Shown here in pieces: positions 1 to 8,470 of a stretch of 42,076 bases of DNA. The DNA is from Candidatus Galligastranaerophilus faecipullorum (GTDB lineage: Bacteria; Cyanobacteriota; Vampirovibrionia; Gastranaerophilales; Gastranaerophilaceae), in assembly GCA_018713115.1 (NCBI GenBank), contig DVFS01000057.1, positions 1 to 42,076 on the forward strand, in the 5' to 3' direction. The first letter of the stretch is position 1; the number at the start of each line of letters is the position of its first letter. A model generated the notes under the pieces. It saw nothing but the letters and a program-made list of their open reading frames with translations, was not told the origin of the DNA and made no database searches. A program made the position numbers and the translations under genes.

Positions 1-1
1 A

Positions 2-886
2 GCGATTTTAAGAGAGCTTCAAAGAAAAGGCTATACAAATTTTGCCCTTAAAACGCACAGTGAACTTGACTTAACCGATACAAAAGCGGTAGATGAATTT
101 TTTAATAAAGAAAGGCCCGAGTGGGTATTTCTGGCAGCGGCAAAAGTGGGGGGAATTTATGCAAATAATACTTACCCCGTTGATTTTCTGCTTGAAAATT
201 TAAAAATTCAGAACAATATTTTCGAGAGTTCTTTTAAATATAACGTTAAAAAGTTTATGTTTCTGGGCTCATCGTGCATTTACCCTAAAAATGCACCGCA
301 GCCCATAAAGGAAGAGTATCTGCTTTCATCCAAACTTGAGCCTACAAATGAACCTTATGCGCTGGCTAAAATATGCGGTATTAAACTTGCAAACGCTTAT
401 AACCGCCAGTACGGTACAAACTACATAAGTGTTATGCCCTGCAATCTCTATGGTATAGGGGATAATTACCACCCTGAAAACGCCCATGTCGTACCTATGC
501 TCATAAGGCGCTTTCACGAGGCAAAACAAAGAGGTGATAAAACAGTCACTGCCTGGGGTACGGGTACGCCTTTAAGAGAGTTTCTGTTTTCCGATGACCT
601 GGCTTCAGCCTGTGTTTATCTGATGGAGAATAAAAACGCGGATGAGATAGGCGAGTTTATTAACATCGGCTCCGGAAAAGAAAGAACCATAAAAGAAATA
701 GTCGAACTTGTAAAGAAAACAGTGGGTTTTGAAGGTGAAGTAGAGTGGGATAAAACAAAACCCGACGGCACACCGAGAAAACTTATGGATGTTTCAAGAA
801 TCAACGAACTCGGCTGGAAAAGCACGGTTGAACTTGAAGAAGGTCTAAAAATCGCCTACAATGATTTTCTGGCGCGTTATTCATAA
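2..886 (+). CDS. fcl: GDP-L-fucose synthase (5' end outside window)
   Basis: Converts GDP-4-keto-6-deoxy-mannose to GDP-L-fucose (epimerase/reductase) for surface polysaccharide or glycan synthesis in the cytoplasm. The reading frame is open from base 2, so the gene starts before the window and its N-terminal nucleotide-binding glycine motif is missing. The visible part shows [15 protein letters not shown], typical of this extended SDR family, the serine region [10 protein letters not shown], and the catalytic Y-x-x-x-K in PYALAKICG. The C-terminal half has the expected [10 protein letters not shown] and [12 protein letters not shown] motifs. The GTG at 146 lies inside the conserved core and is not the true start. 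A weaker alternative is another SDR sugar epimerase, but the motifs match the fucose synthase subgroup well. Confidence 0.9.
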   Translation, partial: AILRELQRKGYTNFALKTHSELDLTDTKAVDEFFNKERPEWVFLAAAKVGGIYANNTYPVDFLLENLKIQNNIFESSFKYNVKKFMFLGSSCIYPKNAPQPIKEEYLLSSKLEPTNEPYALAKICGIKLANAYNRQYGTNYISVMPCNLYGIGDNYHPENAHVVPMLIRRFHEAKQRGDKTVTAWGTGTPLREFLFSDDLASACVYLMENKNADEIGEFINIGSGKERTIKEIVELVKKTVGFEGEVEWDKTKPDGTPRKLMDVSRINELGWKSTVELEEGLKIAYNDFLARYS

Positions 887-911
887 ATTTATAAAGATTT
901 TATAAAATGCT

Positions 912-940
912 TTGACTATTTGTCTAAAAAAGTGCATAAT
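912..940 (+). promoter_or_regulatory. sigma70-type promoter of glnA
   Basis: TTGACT (912-917) is followed by a 17-base spacer and CATAAT (935-940). This puts the transcription start near 947, giving a leader of about 40 bases before glnA. An AAGGAG ribosome-binding site sits just before the start codon. The call rests on box match and spacing only. Confidence 0.7.
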
Positions 941-986
941 AAGCTCATTGATTTTACGCTACAGTTAGAATTAAGGAGAACAGCCG

Positions 987-2339
987 ATGTGTTACATTCC
1001 CGAACATGGAAAAACTTTGAGCAAAGAGCAGATTAAAAAAATTATCTGCGAAAATGATATTCATTTTATAAGATTGCAGTTTGTCGACATAAACGGAAAT
1101 GTAAAAAACCTCTGCGTTCCGTCATCCCAGATTGATAAAGTTTTAAATAATGAATGTATGCTGGACGGTTCGTCAATCAAGGGTTTTAGAAGTATTGAAA
1201 CATCGGATATGTATTTTTATCCCGACCTTGCGACTTTTGCGATTTTACCCTGGAAAGAGATGGGCGGAAGGAATGTTGCAAGAATTATCTGCGACATTCA
1301 TAACGCTGACGGCACGCCTTTTGAAGGCTGCCCCAGATGTAACCTGAAAAGAGTTGTTAAAGAAGCGGCTGATATGGGCTACACCTTAAATGCAGGCCCC
1401 GAGGCGGAGTTTTTCCTTTTTAAAAGGGATGAACACGGTATGCCTACGCTTGAAACACATGACAGGGGTTATTATTACGACGTTGCGCCTGTCGATAAGG
1501 GCGAAGATATCAGGGCTCAGATGGTTGATGTGCTTCAGAAAATGGGCTTTGAAATAGAAGCCAGCCACCACGAAGCGGCCCAGGGACAACATGAAATAGA
1601 TTTCAAATATGCAGATGCCATTACAACCGCAGACAACGTGGTTACTTTTAAATATGCGGTAAAAGCGGTGGCCGACAGACATAATCTGCATGCTACATTT
1701 ATGCCAAAACCCATATTCGGCGTAAACGGCTCGGGTATGCACTGCAATGTTTCTTTGTTTAAAGACGGCAAAAATGCATTTTACGATGAAAATGCGCCTT
1801 ATCAGCTCTCATGTGAGGCTATGTATACCATAGGCTCATACTTAAAACACGTTCAGGAGTTTACTGCTGTCTGCAATCCTCTTGTAAACAGCTACAAGCG
1901 TCTTGTACCAGGGTATGAAGCGCCCGTTTATCTTGCATGGTCGCTGGCTAACCGTTCGGCGCTGATAAGGGTTCCTGCAAAACGCGGAAATGCAACACGC
2001 ATAGAGCTTCGCTCACCGGATCCGACTTGCAACCCGTATCTTGTCTTTGCGGTTTTACTGACTGCATCTATGGAAGGTATTAAAAATAAAATTGAACCGC
2101 CAAAACAGAGAGAAGAGAATATTTATGAAATGTCCGAAGCGCAGAAAAAAGAAAAAGGTATAACCGCACTGCCCGGCAGTTTAAACGAAGCGCTTTACCT
2201 TATGAAAAAGTCGGAGCTTGTCAAAAAAGCTCTCGGTGAACACATATTTAACGAGTTTTTATCCTCAAAAGAAAAAGAGTGGGATAATTACAGAATACGT
2301 GTTACCGACTGGGAATTAAGGCATTACATGAAATTTTAA
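987..2339 (+). CDS. glnA: Glutamine synthetase, class I (alpha type)
   Basis: Makes glutamine from glutamate, ammonia and ATP; it is the main ammonium assimilation enzyme, a cytoplasmic dodecamer. The 450-residue length fits the shorter GSI-alpha group (Bacillus-like, about 444) rather than the longer GSI-beta group regulated by adenylylation. Visible motifs are LDGSSIKGF near the N-terminus, the metal-binding GPEAEFF, the NGSGMHCNVSLF ammonia/glutamate site, and the RVPAKRGNATRIELRSPDP active-site region. The C-terminal segment reads ENIYEMSEAQ, as in Bacillus-type enzymes, in place of the NLYDLPPEE adenylylation loop. The start is supported by AAGGAG about 8 bases upstream and by the promoter at 912-940. 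It stands alone, with a terminator-like repeat directly behind it. Confidence 0.96.
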   Translation: MCYIPEHGKTLSKEQIKKIICENDIHFIRLQFVDINGNVKNLCVPSSQIDKVLNNECMLDGSSIKGFRSIETSDMYFYPDLATFAILPWKEMGGRNVARIICDIHNADGTPFEGCPRCNLKRVVKEAADMGYTLNAGPEAEFFLFKRDEHGMPTLETHDRGYYYDVAPVDKGEDIRAQMVDVLQKMGFEIEASHHEAAQGQHEIDFKYADAITTADNVVTFKYAVKAVADRHNLHATFMPKPIFGVNGSGMHCNVSLFKDGKNAFYDENAPYQLSCEAMYTIGSYLKHVQEFTAVCNPLVNSYKRLVPGYEAPVYLAWSLANRSALIRVPAKRGNATRIELRSPDPTCNPYLVFAVLLTASMEGIKNKIEPPKQREENIYEMSEAQKKEKGITALPGSLNEALYLMKKSELVKKALGEHIFNEFLSSKEKEWDNYRIRVTDWELRHYMKF

Positions 2340-2361
2340 AACCCTTTTATAAAAGGGTTTT
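2338..2361. terminator. Bidirectional terminator between glnA and the atp operon
   Basis: A perfect 11-base inverted repeat, AAAACCCTTTT-AT-AAAAGGGTTTT, lies between two convergent genes. It overlaps the glnA stop codon and carries T runs on both strands, so it can serve glnA (+) and the gamma-subunit gene (-). The loop is very short, so the top of the stem must open. Confidence 0.7.
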
Positions 2362-2374
2362 AAAATCAATAAGG

Positions 2375-3334
2375 CTATTTTAGAGCGTCGGCACCTGATA
2401 CAACTTCGTTTAGTTCCTGCGTTATCTGCGCCTGACGGGCTTTGTTGTAGTCTATGGTAAGAATTCTTATCATTTCCTGTGCGTTATTTGTGGCGGCTGA
2501 CATAGCTGTCATTCTGGATGCAAGTTCCGACGCGCTTGCCTCCAGAAATGCCTGAAAAATAATGTTTGTAATATACATAGGCACAACTTTTTGCAAAATG
2601 GTGCAAAGATCCGGTACAAATTCAGTAAGCGGGTCAATTTTGTGCGAACTTTCGCGGTGCACCACTTTGTGCTCTTCATCGAACTCTTTTTTATGAAACT
2701 CTTTAACCTCAACCGGCAGCAGTGTCCATTTTTCAACCTTGTATGTCATCATATTAACATAACGCGTTGTTATAAGGACAATCGAGTCGATTTCTTTGTT
2801 TACGTATTCAAGGGCTAAATCTTCCGCCAGAATGAGTGAATTTGTAGAGTCAGGGTTGTCCATAATGCTTGTATAGACATTTTTTATTTCAAAATCCAGA
2901 TTGCGCGTGGCATTTTTAAGCGCGGGATATGCCTTTTGTCCTGCAAGGTAAAGTTTTACCTTTTTGCCCTCGTCAAGCGCTTTTTTGATTTCATTTAATG
3001 TAAATCTGACGATATTTGCACTGTACGCTCCCGCAAGCCCTTTGTTTGACGACATTACAACAAAACCCACGGTTTTAATTTCCCTTTTTGCAAGAAGTTC
3101 GGGGTAATTGTCGATTGCGCGCTCCGTATTTACTTTTTCAAGCGGGCAATCAGAGAGCGCCTTGAACACTTTTGTAAACATTTTATAGAGTTCAAGTGTG
3201 AAAGGCCGCGACATTTTTACCGCGTTTTCGGCTTTTTTAACCTTTGCGGCAGCTACCATTTTCATTGCACGTGTGATTTTCTGTGTGTTTTGAATGCTCG
3301 TTATTCTGTCTTTTATGTTGCGTAAATTAGCCAC
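2375..3334 (-). CDS. atpG: ATP synthase gamma subunit
   Basis: Central stalk of the F1 motor; its N- and C-terminal helices form the rotating coiled coil inside the alpha/beta hexamer. The N-terminus MANLRNIKDRITSIQNTQKI and the C-terminus YNKARQAQITQELNEVVSGA are family signatures. At 319 residues it is longer than the E. coli type (about 287). Part of the excess lies between LLP and VPD in the region where cyanobacterial gamma subunits carry their regulatory insertion. The usual DRGLCGG-like turn reads SSNKGLAGAY here. It is the last gene of the operon. The start is GTG at 3334, two bases after the atpA stop, with an AAGGA site inside the end of atpA. The cyanobacterial name for this gene would be atpC. 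Confidence 0.95.
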   Translation of the reverse strand: MANLRNIKDRITSIQNTQKITRAMKMVAAAKVKKAENAVKMSRPFTLELYKMFTKVFKALSDCPLEKVNTERAIDNYPELLAKREIKTVGFVVMSSNKGLAGAYSANIVRFTLNEIKKALDEGKKVKLYLAGQKAYPALKNATRNLDFEIKNVYTSIMDNPDSTNSLILAEDLALEYVNKEIDSIVLITTRYVNMMTYKVEKWTLLPVEVKEFHKKEFDEEHKVVHRESSHKIDPLTEFVPDLCTILQKVVPMYITNIIFQAFLEASASELASRMTAMSAATNNAQEMIRILTIDYNKARQAQITQELNEVVSGADALK

Positions 3335-3336
3335 TT

Positions 3337-4860
3337 TTAATCCTTTTTAAAGATGTTTTCTTTAAAGTCCTTGAGATTATTTCTGAGATTTTCCTTATCT
3401 GCGTCATCTAAAGCCGCGCCCTTATTGAGCTTTTCATCCAGCTCGCTCATATTTGACGTGAAATATTCAAACCACTGTTCTTTAAATGCGGGTATGTCTT
3501 TGTTTTCAATATCATCTAAATAGCCTTCGTTGCCCGCAAAAAGGATTGATACCTGTTTTGCAACACTAAGAGGGTTGTACTGCGGCTGGATAAGGATTTG
3601 TGTAAGTTTTTCACCCTTTAAAAGCTGTGCGCGTGTTGCGGGATCAAGGTCTGAGGCAAACTGTGCAAATGCCGCAAGCTCGCGGTACTGGGCTAAATCA
3701 AGCCTTAATTGCCCCGCTACCTGTTTAATACCTTTGGTTTGCGCTGCGCCGCCCACACGCGAAACCGATATGCCTGCGTTAATGGCGGGTCTTTGTCCTG
3801 CGTTAAAGAGGTTTGATTCAAGGAATATCTGACCGTCCGTGATTGAAATTACGTTTGTAGGAATGTAGGCGGAAACATCTCCTGCCTGAGTTTCAATAAT
3901 CGGAAGTGCGGTAATTGAGCCGCCGCCAAGCTCGTCGGATAGTTTGCAGGCACGCTCAAGAAGCCTTGAGTGCAGATAGAAAACATCACCCGGATATGCT
4001 TCACGTCCCGGAGGTCTTCTTAAAAGCAGGCTCATCGCACGGTATGCCTGAGCGTGTTTTGTAAGGTCGTCGTAAACTATAAGTACGTGCTTGCCCTGTT
4101 CTAAAAATTCTTCACCTATCGCGCAGCCCGCAAAAGGAGCAATGTATTGAAGCGGCGCGCTTTCATTTGCCGCGGCGGATACTATGATTGAATATTCCAT
4201 AGCACCGTGCTCTTCAAGTGTTTTAGCCAGCTGCGCCACGGTTGAAGTTTTCTGTCCGATTGCAACATATATGCAGATTACATCCTGACCCTTTTGATTC
4301 AAAATGGTATCGACGGCGATTGCGGTTTTACCCGTTTGCCTGTCGCCGATTATAAGTTCCCTTTGCCCTCTGCCGATAGGTGTCAGCGCGTCAATTGCGG
4401 TTAGACCTGTTTGCAAGGGCTGGTGTACTGATTTTCTTGTGATAATACCCGGTGCAACACGCTCAATAGGGCGGGTTTTATTGCTCTCAATGTCGCCTTT
4501 GCCGTCTATGGGTTTGCCCGTGGGGTCGATAATTCTTCCGATGAGGTTGTCGCCTACGGGGATAGAGGCGATTTTGCCCGTGGATTTTACCTGCATTCCT
4601 TCTTTGATTTTTGTGTAATCGCCGAGAATTACCACGCCTACATTATCTTCTTCAAGGTTTAATGTAATACCCAGAGTTTTATCTTCATCCTGAAATTCGA
4701 CAAGTTCCGATGCCATAACGTTTTTTAATCCGTATATGCGCGAGATTCCGTCCCCTATTTCAAGTACGGTGCCCACGTTTGTTACTTCATTTACGGAATC
4801 GAAGTTTTGAATTTTTTCCCGAATGATGGAGCTGATTTCATCAGGTTTGATTGCTGCCAT
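3337..4860 (-). CDS. atpA: ATP synthase alpha subunit
   Basis: Non-catalytic nucleotide-binding subunit of the F1 hexamer. The 507-residue length is normal. Visible are the P-loop GDRQTGKTA (about residue 172), the alpha-subunit signature region [20 protein letters not shown], and the conserved [13 protein letters not shown]. The N-terminal segment [16 protein letters not shown] is the usual beta-barrel domain. It lies between the delta gene (11-base gap) and the gamma gene (2-base gap) in the order found in cyanobacteria. The partner beta and epsilon genes are not in the window. In cyanobacteria they form a separate operon, and the same is expected here by inference. Confidence 0.98.
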   Translation of the reverse strand: MAAIKPDEISSIIREKIQNFDSVNEVTNVGTVLEIGDGISRIYGLKNVMASELVEFQDEDKTLGITLNLEEDNVGVVILGDYTKIKEGMQVKSTGKIASIPVGDNLIGRIIDPTGKPIDGKGDIESNKTRPIERVAPGIITRKSVHQPLQTGLTAIDALTPIGRGQRELIIGDRQTGKTAIAVDTILNQKGQDVICIYVAIGQKTSTVAQLAKTLEEHGAMEYSIIVSAAANESAPLQYIAPFAGCAIGEEFLEQGKHVLIVYDDLTKHAQAYRAMSLLLRRPPGREAYPGDVFYLHSRLLERACKLSDELGGGSITALPIIETQAGDVSAYIPTNVISITDGQIFLESNLFNAGQRPAINAGISVSRVGGAAQTKGIKQVAGQLRLDLAQYRELAAFAQFASDLDPATRAQLLKGEKLTQILIQPQYNPLSVAKQVSILFAGNEGYLDDIENKDIPAFKEQWFEYFTSNMSELDEKLNKGAALDDADKENLRNNLKDFKENIFKKD

Positions 4861-4871
4861 ATTTTTTCCTC

Positions 4872-5420
4872 TTATTTTGATATTGCGTTTTTAAATTTTT
4901 CCATTTTCCCTTTAAGGGATGTGTCGAATACATCATCGCCCATTTTATATACAAGACCCGCGATGAGTGATTCATCCGTATTGTAGTTTATTATTATTTC
5001 CTTTTTAAGAATTTCCGAGAGTTTATTTTTGATTTTTTCCCTGAAATTATCATCAAGTTCAATTGCCGATATGACCTCGATTTTTGATATGTTGTTAATT
5101 TTATCAAGCAGATTATTATACAGTTTTATAATGTCAAAAATCAGGTCAAAGCGGTTTTTTTTGACAAGAAGTTTTAGAAAATTCCTGATTAGAATATCCG
5201 TATCCCTTTCAAACACGGCATCTATAACGGCTTCCTTGTCCGCTGCCGAGATTACAGGGTTGCAGAGCGCCTCGCAGAGTTCATTTGACGATTTTAAAAT
5301 CGCTTTTATATTTTCAAGATTTCTGTATACTCCTGCATTGTCAAGCCCGCCCTCCGTATTGAGTTCAAGCAGTGATTTTGCATATCTTGCCGCTATGAGT
5401 TGGTTTTCGCTTTTATTCAT
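4872..5420 (-). CDS. atpH: ATP synthase delta subunit
   Basis: Peripheral-stalk protein that joins the b/b' dimer to the top of F1 (OSCP family). It is 182 residues. The N-terminal six-helix domain begins [13 protein letters not shown], and the C-terminal part ends with the family-typical [20 protein letters not shown], corresponding to the usual GG-hinge plus D-x-S-hxxxL motif. Its ATG overlaps the end of the upstream b-subunit gene by 8 bases (ATGAATAA), which suggests translational coupling. Sequence conservation is low outside the two ends, as is usual for delta, so the position in the operon carries much of the weight. Confidence 0.93.
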   Translation of the reverse strand: MNKSENQLIAARYAKSLLELNTEGGLDNAGVYRNLENIKAILKSSNELCEALCNPVISAADKEAVIDAVFERDTDILIRNFLKLLVKKNRFDLIFDIIKLYNNLLDKINNISKIEVISAIELDDNFREKIKNKLSEILKKEIIINYNTDESLIAGLVYKMGDDVFDTSLKGKMEKFKNAISK

Positions 5421-5916
5421 TGGTTTTTAACCTGTCGAGTTCTTTTATGCTTTGTTCAATAAAGTCTTTGTGATAATCCGGTTTTTCTTTAATAGTTTTG
5501 CAAATATGGTTTTTTGCAATTTCATAAGATGCCAGAGCGGTTTTTTGGGTAAGCGAAAGGGCTGTTTTTTTGTTTTCCGATTCAAGGATTTTCCGTGCAT
5601 TGTCAAAAATTCCCCGTGCCTCGATATCGGCATCATCGAGAATTTTTTTGCCCGTAAGTTCCGCGCTTTTTTGTGCGTTGTTGAAAATCTCTTCCACTTC
5701 GCGGGCGATATTTTTTACAGTTTCGTTTGCCTTTTTGAGTTCTTCTATTGAGTCCTCTTTTACATTTTGTGATTTTTCAACGGTTTCGCGGACTTTTGAA
5801 CATGCAGACTCTATTAAATTCCCTACTTTAAAAAATTTAATCGCAAAGATTATAAGTCCGAGCAAAATCAGAAAGTTGAAAGTATTTGATTTTACAATAA
5901 GTGTCCAGATTTCCAT
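5413..5916 (-). CDS. atpF: ATP synthase b subunit
   Basis: Peripheral-stalk subunit: one membrane helix near the N-terminus (residues about 12-30, FNFLILLGLIIFAIKFF) followed by a long charged coiled coil that holds the stator. It is 167 residues. It sits between the b' gene (4-base gap) and the delta gene (8-base overlap). Two distinct b-type subunits in tandem are typical of cyanobacteria and of some other bacteria. They form a heterodimer instead of the b2 homodimer of E. coli. Primary sequence conservation is low, so the call depends on topology and operon place. Confidence 0.93.
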   Translation of the reverse strand: MEIWTLIVKSNTFNFLILLGLIIFAIKFFKVGNLIESACSKVRETVEKSQNVKEDSIEELKKANETVKNIAREVEEIFNNAQKSAELTGKKILDDADIEARGIFDNARKILESENKKTALSLTQKTALASYEIAKNHICKTIKEKPDYHKDFIEQSIKELDRLKTNE

Positions 5917-5920
5917 AGGT

Positions 5921-6391
5921 TTAATCCTGCATTATTTTGTCCACAAGGGTGTTGTCAATATCCGCGATTTTTTCTTCATGGTTTAAAAACCTGTCTGAAA
6001 TCATCTGTGCAAGGTTTTTGATTTCGCCCCTGAGCACTTCTTTTGCTTCCTTACTCGAGTTTAAATTCTCTATACGAGCTTTTTCTATGTTTTCTTTTGC
6101 GCTCTGCTTTGCCTTTGATGTTATTTCATCTTTTTTATTTTTTGCGGAATTTATTTTCTCTTCCGAGCGCTCTTTGGCATTTTGCCTTGCGGAGGCAAGT
6201 TTGTTTTTTCTCTCGTCAAGAATTGTCCTTGTCTTGTCCGCATTGGATTTTGCCTCGTTATAATTTGCGTCAATAAAGTCTTTGCGTTTTTGCACAATAT
6301 CATTTATCGGTTTGTACAAAATGATATTCATAATGACCGTAAAGACTATAAAGCTTATAAATGCAATTATAAATGTGGCGTTAAATTCCAT
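5921..6391 (-). CDS. atpF': ATP synthase b' subunit
   Basis: Second peripheral-stalk subunit, partner of the downstream b subunit. It is 156 residues, with an N-terminal membrane helix (ATFIIAFISFIVFTVIMNII) followed by KPINDIVQKRKDFIDANYNEAK. The latter matches the b/b' pattern of a hydrophobic anchor, a short turn and then a charged coiled coil. The coil is rich in Lys, Glu, Ala and Asn. It lies between the c gene (25-base gap) and the b gene (4-base gap). Cyanobacterial annotation calls the corresponding gene atpG, a name used here for gamma. Which of the two tandem genes is b' is inferred from cyanobacterial order (b' first). Confidence 0.9.
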   Translation of the reverse strand: MEFNATFIIAFISFIVFTVIMNIILYKPINDIVQKRKDFIDANYNEAKSNADKTRTILDERKNKLASARQNAKERSEEKINSAKNKKDEITSKAKQSAKENIEKARIENLNSSKEAKEVLRGEIKNLAQMISDRFLNHEEKIADIDNTLVDKIMQD

Positions 6392-6416
6392 TTTAAAAGG
6401 CTCGCTTCCTTATAAA

Positions 6417-6662
6417 CTAACCGATAAGCTGAAGTGCGATGAAGAGTGCATAAATTGCCGTTGCTTCGGCAAGACCAAGACCGATAATAAAGTTCATAAA
6501 CGCCTTGCCTGCGATTTCGGGCTGTCTTGCCATTGCTTCAAGCATACCCTTTGTTGCGATACCGATACCTATACCGCCGCCTATAGCGCCGAAGCCGATT
6601 GCAATGCCTGCGCCCAGTTTGCTGAATGCTGCAACTTCAGTTGCCAATTGTTCTACTGCCAT
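6417..6662 (-). CDS. atpE: ATP synthase c subunit
   Basis: Forms the membrane rotor ring that carries ions. It is 81 residues: two membrane helices joined by the conserved RQPE loop (residues 46-49). Helix 1 has the glycine-rich packing motif GGGIGIGIATKG. The ion-binding carboxylate is Glu66 in GLAEATAIY. The glutamine and serine typical of sodium-binding rings are replaced: Ile33 stands at the Gln position and Ala67 follows the Glu. Proton coupling is therefore the likelier reading, although Thr68 and Tyr71 are kept. The start has a good AAAAGGAG-type site upstream. There is a 20-base gap after the a-subunit gene. Confidence 0.97.
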   Translation of the reverse strand: MAVEQLATEVAAFSKLGAGIAIGFGAIGGGIGIGIATKGMLEAMARQPEIAGKAFMNFIIGLGLAEATAIYALFIALQLIG

Positions 6663-6682
6663 TTTTTTCTCCTTTTATTTTT

Positions 6683-7366
6683 TTATTCTTCTTTATTTAC
6701 CGCAAGTGCTATATACGTTGTTGAAAGCAGTGTAAATACCAGTGCCTGAATTACCGCAACGAAAATTTCAAATGCCATAAAGGGCAGCGGCAGAAAGTAT
6801 GCACACATACCTGCAAACGTAAATACCAGAATTTCGCCTGCAAGTATGTTGGCAAAAAGCCGCAGTGCGAGCGAAAAAGGTCTTACAAAAAGCTCAAGCA
6901 AATCCACAAGGGCAATCATAATACCGTCAACTTTAAAACTGTGGATAAAGAACTTGAGGCCTTTTGCTTTAATTCCGTAAAAAATATAATAAATTGACAC
7001 CACTATTGCCATAGCAGCCGTCATATTTATGTCGTTATTAGGCGAGGCGAGTTCACCCTGATGAAGGTGTATAAGCCTCCATGGAAGCTGCCCTATAAGG
7101 TTTGCCGTCAATATAAACATAAAAAGCGTAAGCAAAAGCGGCAGGTGTTTTGCGCTTTCTTTTTTGCCCATATTTGATGAGGTAATATCTGAAAAATAAC
7201 CTATTATGTTTTCAAAAACCACCTGCAGTCTGCCCGGAACAAGCGAGAGCTTCCTTGTTGCCGCAAATGACACTATGATTAACAATGCCATAGTCAGCCA
7301 CATTGTAATAAGCGTGTCTAAATTAACGTTCATTCCCAGAATTTGGGCGCTCAGATGCTCTCCCAT
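6683..7366 (-). CDS. atpB: ATP synthase a subunit
   Basis: Membrane stator subunit that forms the two half-channels next to the c ring. It is 227 residues with about five or six hydrophobic helices. The essential arginine of helix 4 is Arg169 in SLALRLFANILAGE, and the conserved TANLIGQLPW lies near residue 87-96. It is the first gene of the operon. No atpI-like gene precedes it. An AGGAAAG site lies 6 bases before the ATG. The upstream space to 7712 is shared with a divergent response-regulator gene and should hold the operon promoter. Confidence 0.96.
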   Translation of the reverse strand: MGEHLSAQILGMNVNLDTLITMWLTMALLIIVSFAATRKLSLVPGRLQVVFENIIGYFSDITSSNMGKKESAKHLPLLLTLFMFILTANLIGQLPWRLIHLHQGELASPNNDINMTAAMAIVVSIYYIFYGIKAKGLKFFIHSFKVDGIMIALVDLLELFVRPFSLALRLFANILAGEILVFTFAGMCAYFLPLPFMAFEIFVAVIQALVFTLLSTTYIALAVNKEE

Positions 7367-7580
7367 AGTAACTTTCCTATATAAATATCCGTATTTGCGG
7401 GCTTATTGAACCTGACTAAACAATAATACACGTAACATCGGCTTTTGTTCTGGTCTATTTGGATGAAAAATCCTCTTCTTTTTAATTTTGTTTAAGACGG
7501 GAGGATTGACAAGGCTTTAAAGCATTGTGTTTTTTGGATTTTAAATTCAATTTAAATCTTTGGATCTAGTACTTCCTATC

Positions 7581-7598
7581 CGCCCTAAACGCCCTAAA
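7581..7598 (+). repeat. Tandem 9-bp repeat CGCCCTAAA x2
   Basis: Two exact adjacent copies of CGCCCTAAA lie about 115 bases before the response-regulator gene. The G/C-rich core stands out in AT-rich surroundings. They could be paired regulator binding sites, but nothing else supports this. Confidence 0.45.
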
Positions 7599-7614
7599 AT
7601 TAAACCTTTCAATT

Positions 7615-7629
7615 GATGAATAAATCATC
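7615..7629. promoter_or_regulatory. Inverted repeat GATGA-N5-TCATC, possible operator
   Basis: A perfect 5-5-5 inverted repeat lies about 85 bases before the response-regulator start. LuxR/NarL-type regulators often bind short inverted repeats, so autoregulation is conceivable. A repeat of this size can also arise by chance. Confidence 0.3.
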
Positions 7630-7712
7630 TTTGGAGGGTATATTTTAACTGTGAGGGGATAAAAAATAACCCGTAAAGTGTAAATAATGATTAGGGATTA
7701 GCGGAGGAGAAG

Positions 7713-8423
7713 ATGAGAAGAGCTGATTTTAAAAGAAAATCAAGAGTTATTGTAGTAGATGACAATTACGATCATGCATCGGGCATACGCGAACTTATTA
7801 ACCTTGAACAGGATTATGAAGTTATTGCAAATGCGGGCAATGTTAATGTTGCAATTTCTCTTATAAAAAAATATCAGCCCGACATTGTTTTAATGGACAT
7901 TAATATGCCGGAAATTGACGGTATTACCGCAATTTCGGAAATTGAAAAACTCGGCCTTAAAACAAAAATAATTGCACTTACTGGGTATGATGATGCCGAT
8001 TTAATTTATCGCGCAATGAAAATAGGCGCTAAAGGCTATATTTTAAAAACCATGGCTTCAGCCCAGCTTATCCGCGCGCTGGATGAAGTTACAATGGGTA
8101 AAATCTACCTCCCCTCCGTTCTTTGCTCCAAGTTCTTTGAATATTTTCAGGCAGCGGAGAGAAACGAAAAAGCGTACAATGCCGCAGATGATGAAGAAAA
8201 TCTGCTCAATTATCTGACAAACAGAGAAGAGGAAGTGCTCGGACTTTTGACGGAAGGTATTACATATAAAGGTGTTGCCCAGCAGCTGTTTATTTCAGAA
8301 ACAACAGTTAAAACACACGTTAACAATATCTTCCAAAAACTTCAGGTAAATGACAGAACACAGGCTGTACTGTATGCGATAAACAAGGGTTTCGGCGCAA
8401 GGAAAAAAGCAAAAATTGCGTAA
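7713..8423 (+). CDS. NarL/FixJ-type response regulator
   Basis: A cytoplasmic DNA-binding regulator of 236 residues. The receiver domain (about 10-130) has the acidic pair Asp16-Asp17, the phosphoacceptor Asp62 in LMDINMPEIDG, the Thr in ALTGYDD and the Lys in GYILKTM. A linker precedes a LuxR-type helix-turn-helix (about 165-228) with LTNREEEVLGLLTEG and SETTVKTHVNNIFQKL. GGAGGAGA lies 6 bases before the ATG. The next gene downstream (47-base gap) is a histidine kinase, and flagellar rod genes follow directly. The pair is therefore a likely two-component system for flagellar control, although the target promoters cannot be read from sequence. Confidence 0.93.
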   Translation: MRRADFKRKSRVIVVDDNYDHASGIRELINLEQDYEVIANAGNVNVAISLIKKYQPDIVLMDINMPEIDGITAISEIEKLGLKTKIIALTGYDDADLIYRAMKIGAKGYILKTMASAQLIRALDEVTMGKIYLPSVLCSKFFEYFQAAERNEKAYNAADDEENLLNYLTNREEEVLGLLTEGITYKGVAQQLFISETTVKTHVNNIFQKLQVNDRTQAVLYAINKGFGARKKAKIA

Positions 8424-8470
8424 AATTTCAAAGCGCCCTTCGGGCAAAAGTTAAAATGGTGAGTTTATAA

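Larger units (their letters stand above)
7367..7712. other. Divergent intergenic region between atpB and the response regulator
   Basis: This is the only gene-free stretch over 300 bases. I see no RNA gene in it. On the minus strand a TATTAT box at 7421-7426 could be the -10 of the atp operon, but its -35 (AGAACA) is poor. On the plus strand no convincing sigma70 pair is visible. The region holds a tandem 9-base repeat (7581-7598), an inverted repeat (7615-7629) and a strong GGAGGAGA ribosome-binding site at its right end. Confidence 0.5.

Noticed and set aside
146..886. Complete short SDR gene starting at GTG 146
   Set aside because: The frame is open to base 2 and the residues before 146 continue the family sequence ([11 protein letters not shown]), so the gene is cut by the window edge.
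6282..6749. 155-codon plus-strand frame across atpE
   Set aside because: It is antisense to the conserved b', c and a subunit genes, and its protein has a Cys-rich composition typical of a shadow frame.
7367..7712. sigma28 or sigma54 flagellar promoter before the regulator gene
   Set aside because: I found neither TAAAGTTT-N11-GCCGATAA-like nor GG-N10-GC-like elements at usable positions.
8435..8445. GCCC-TTC-GGGC hairpin between the regulator and kinase genes as a terminator
   Set aside because: No T run follows the stem and the next gene is 26 bases away in the same direction. It may influence mRNA stability but is not a convincing terminator.
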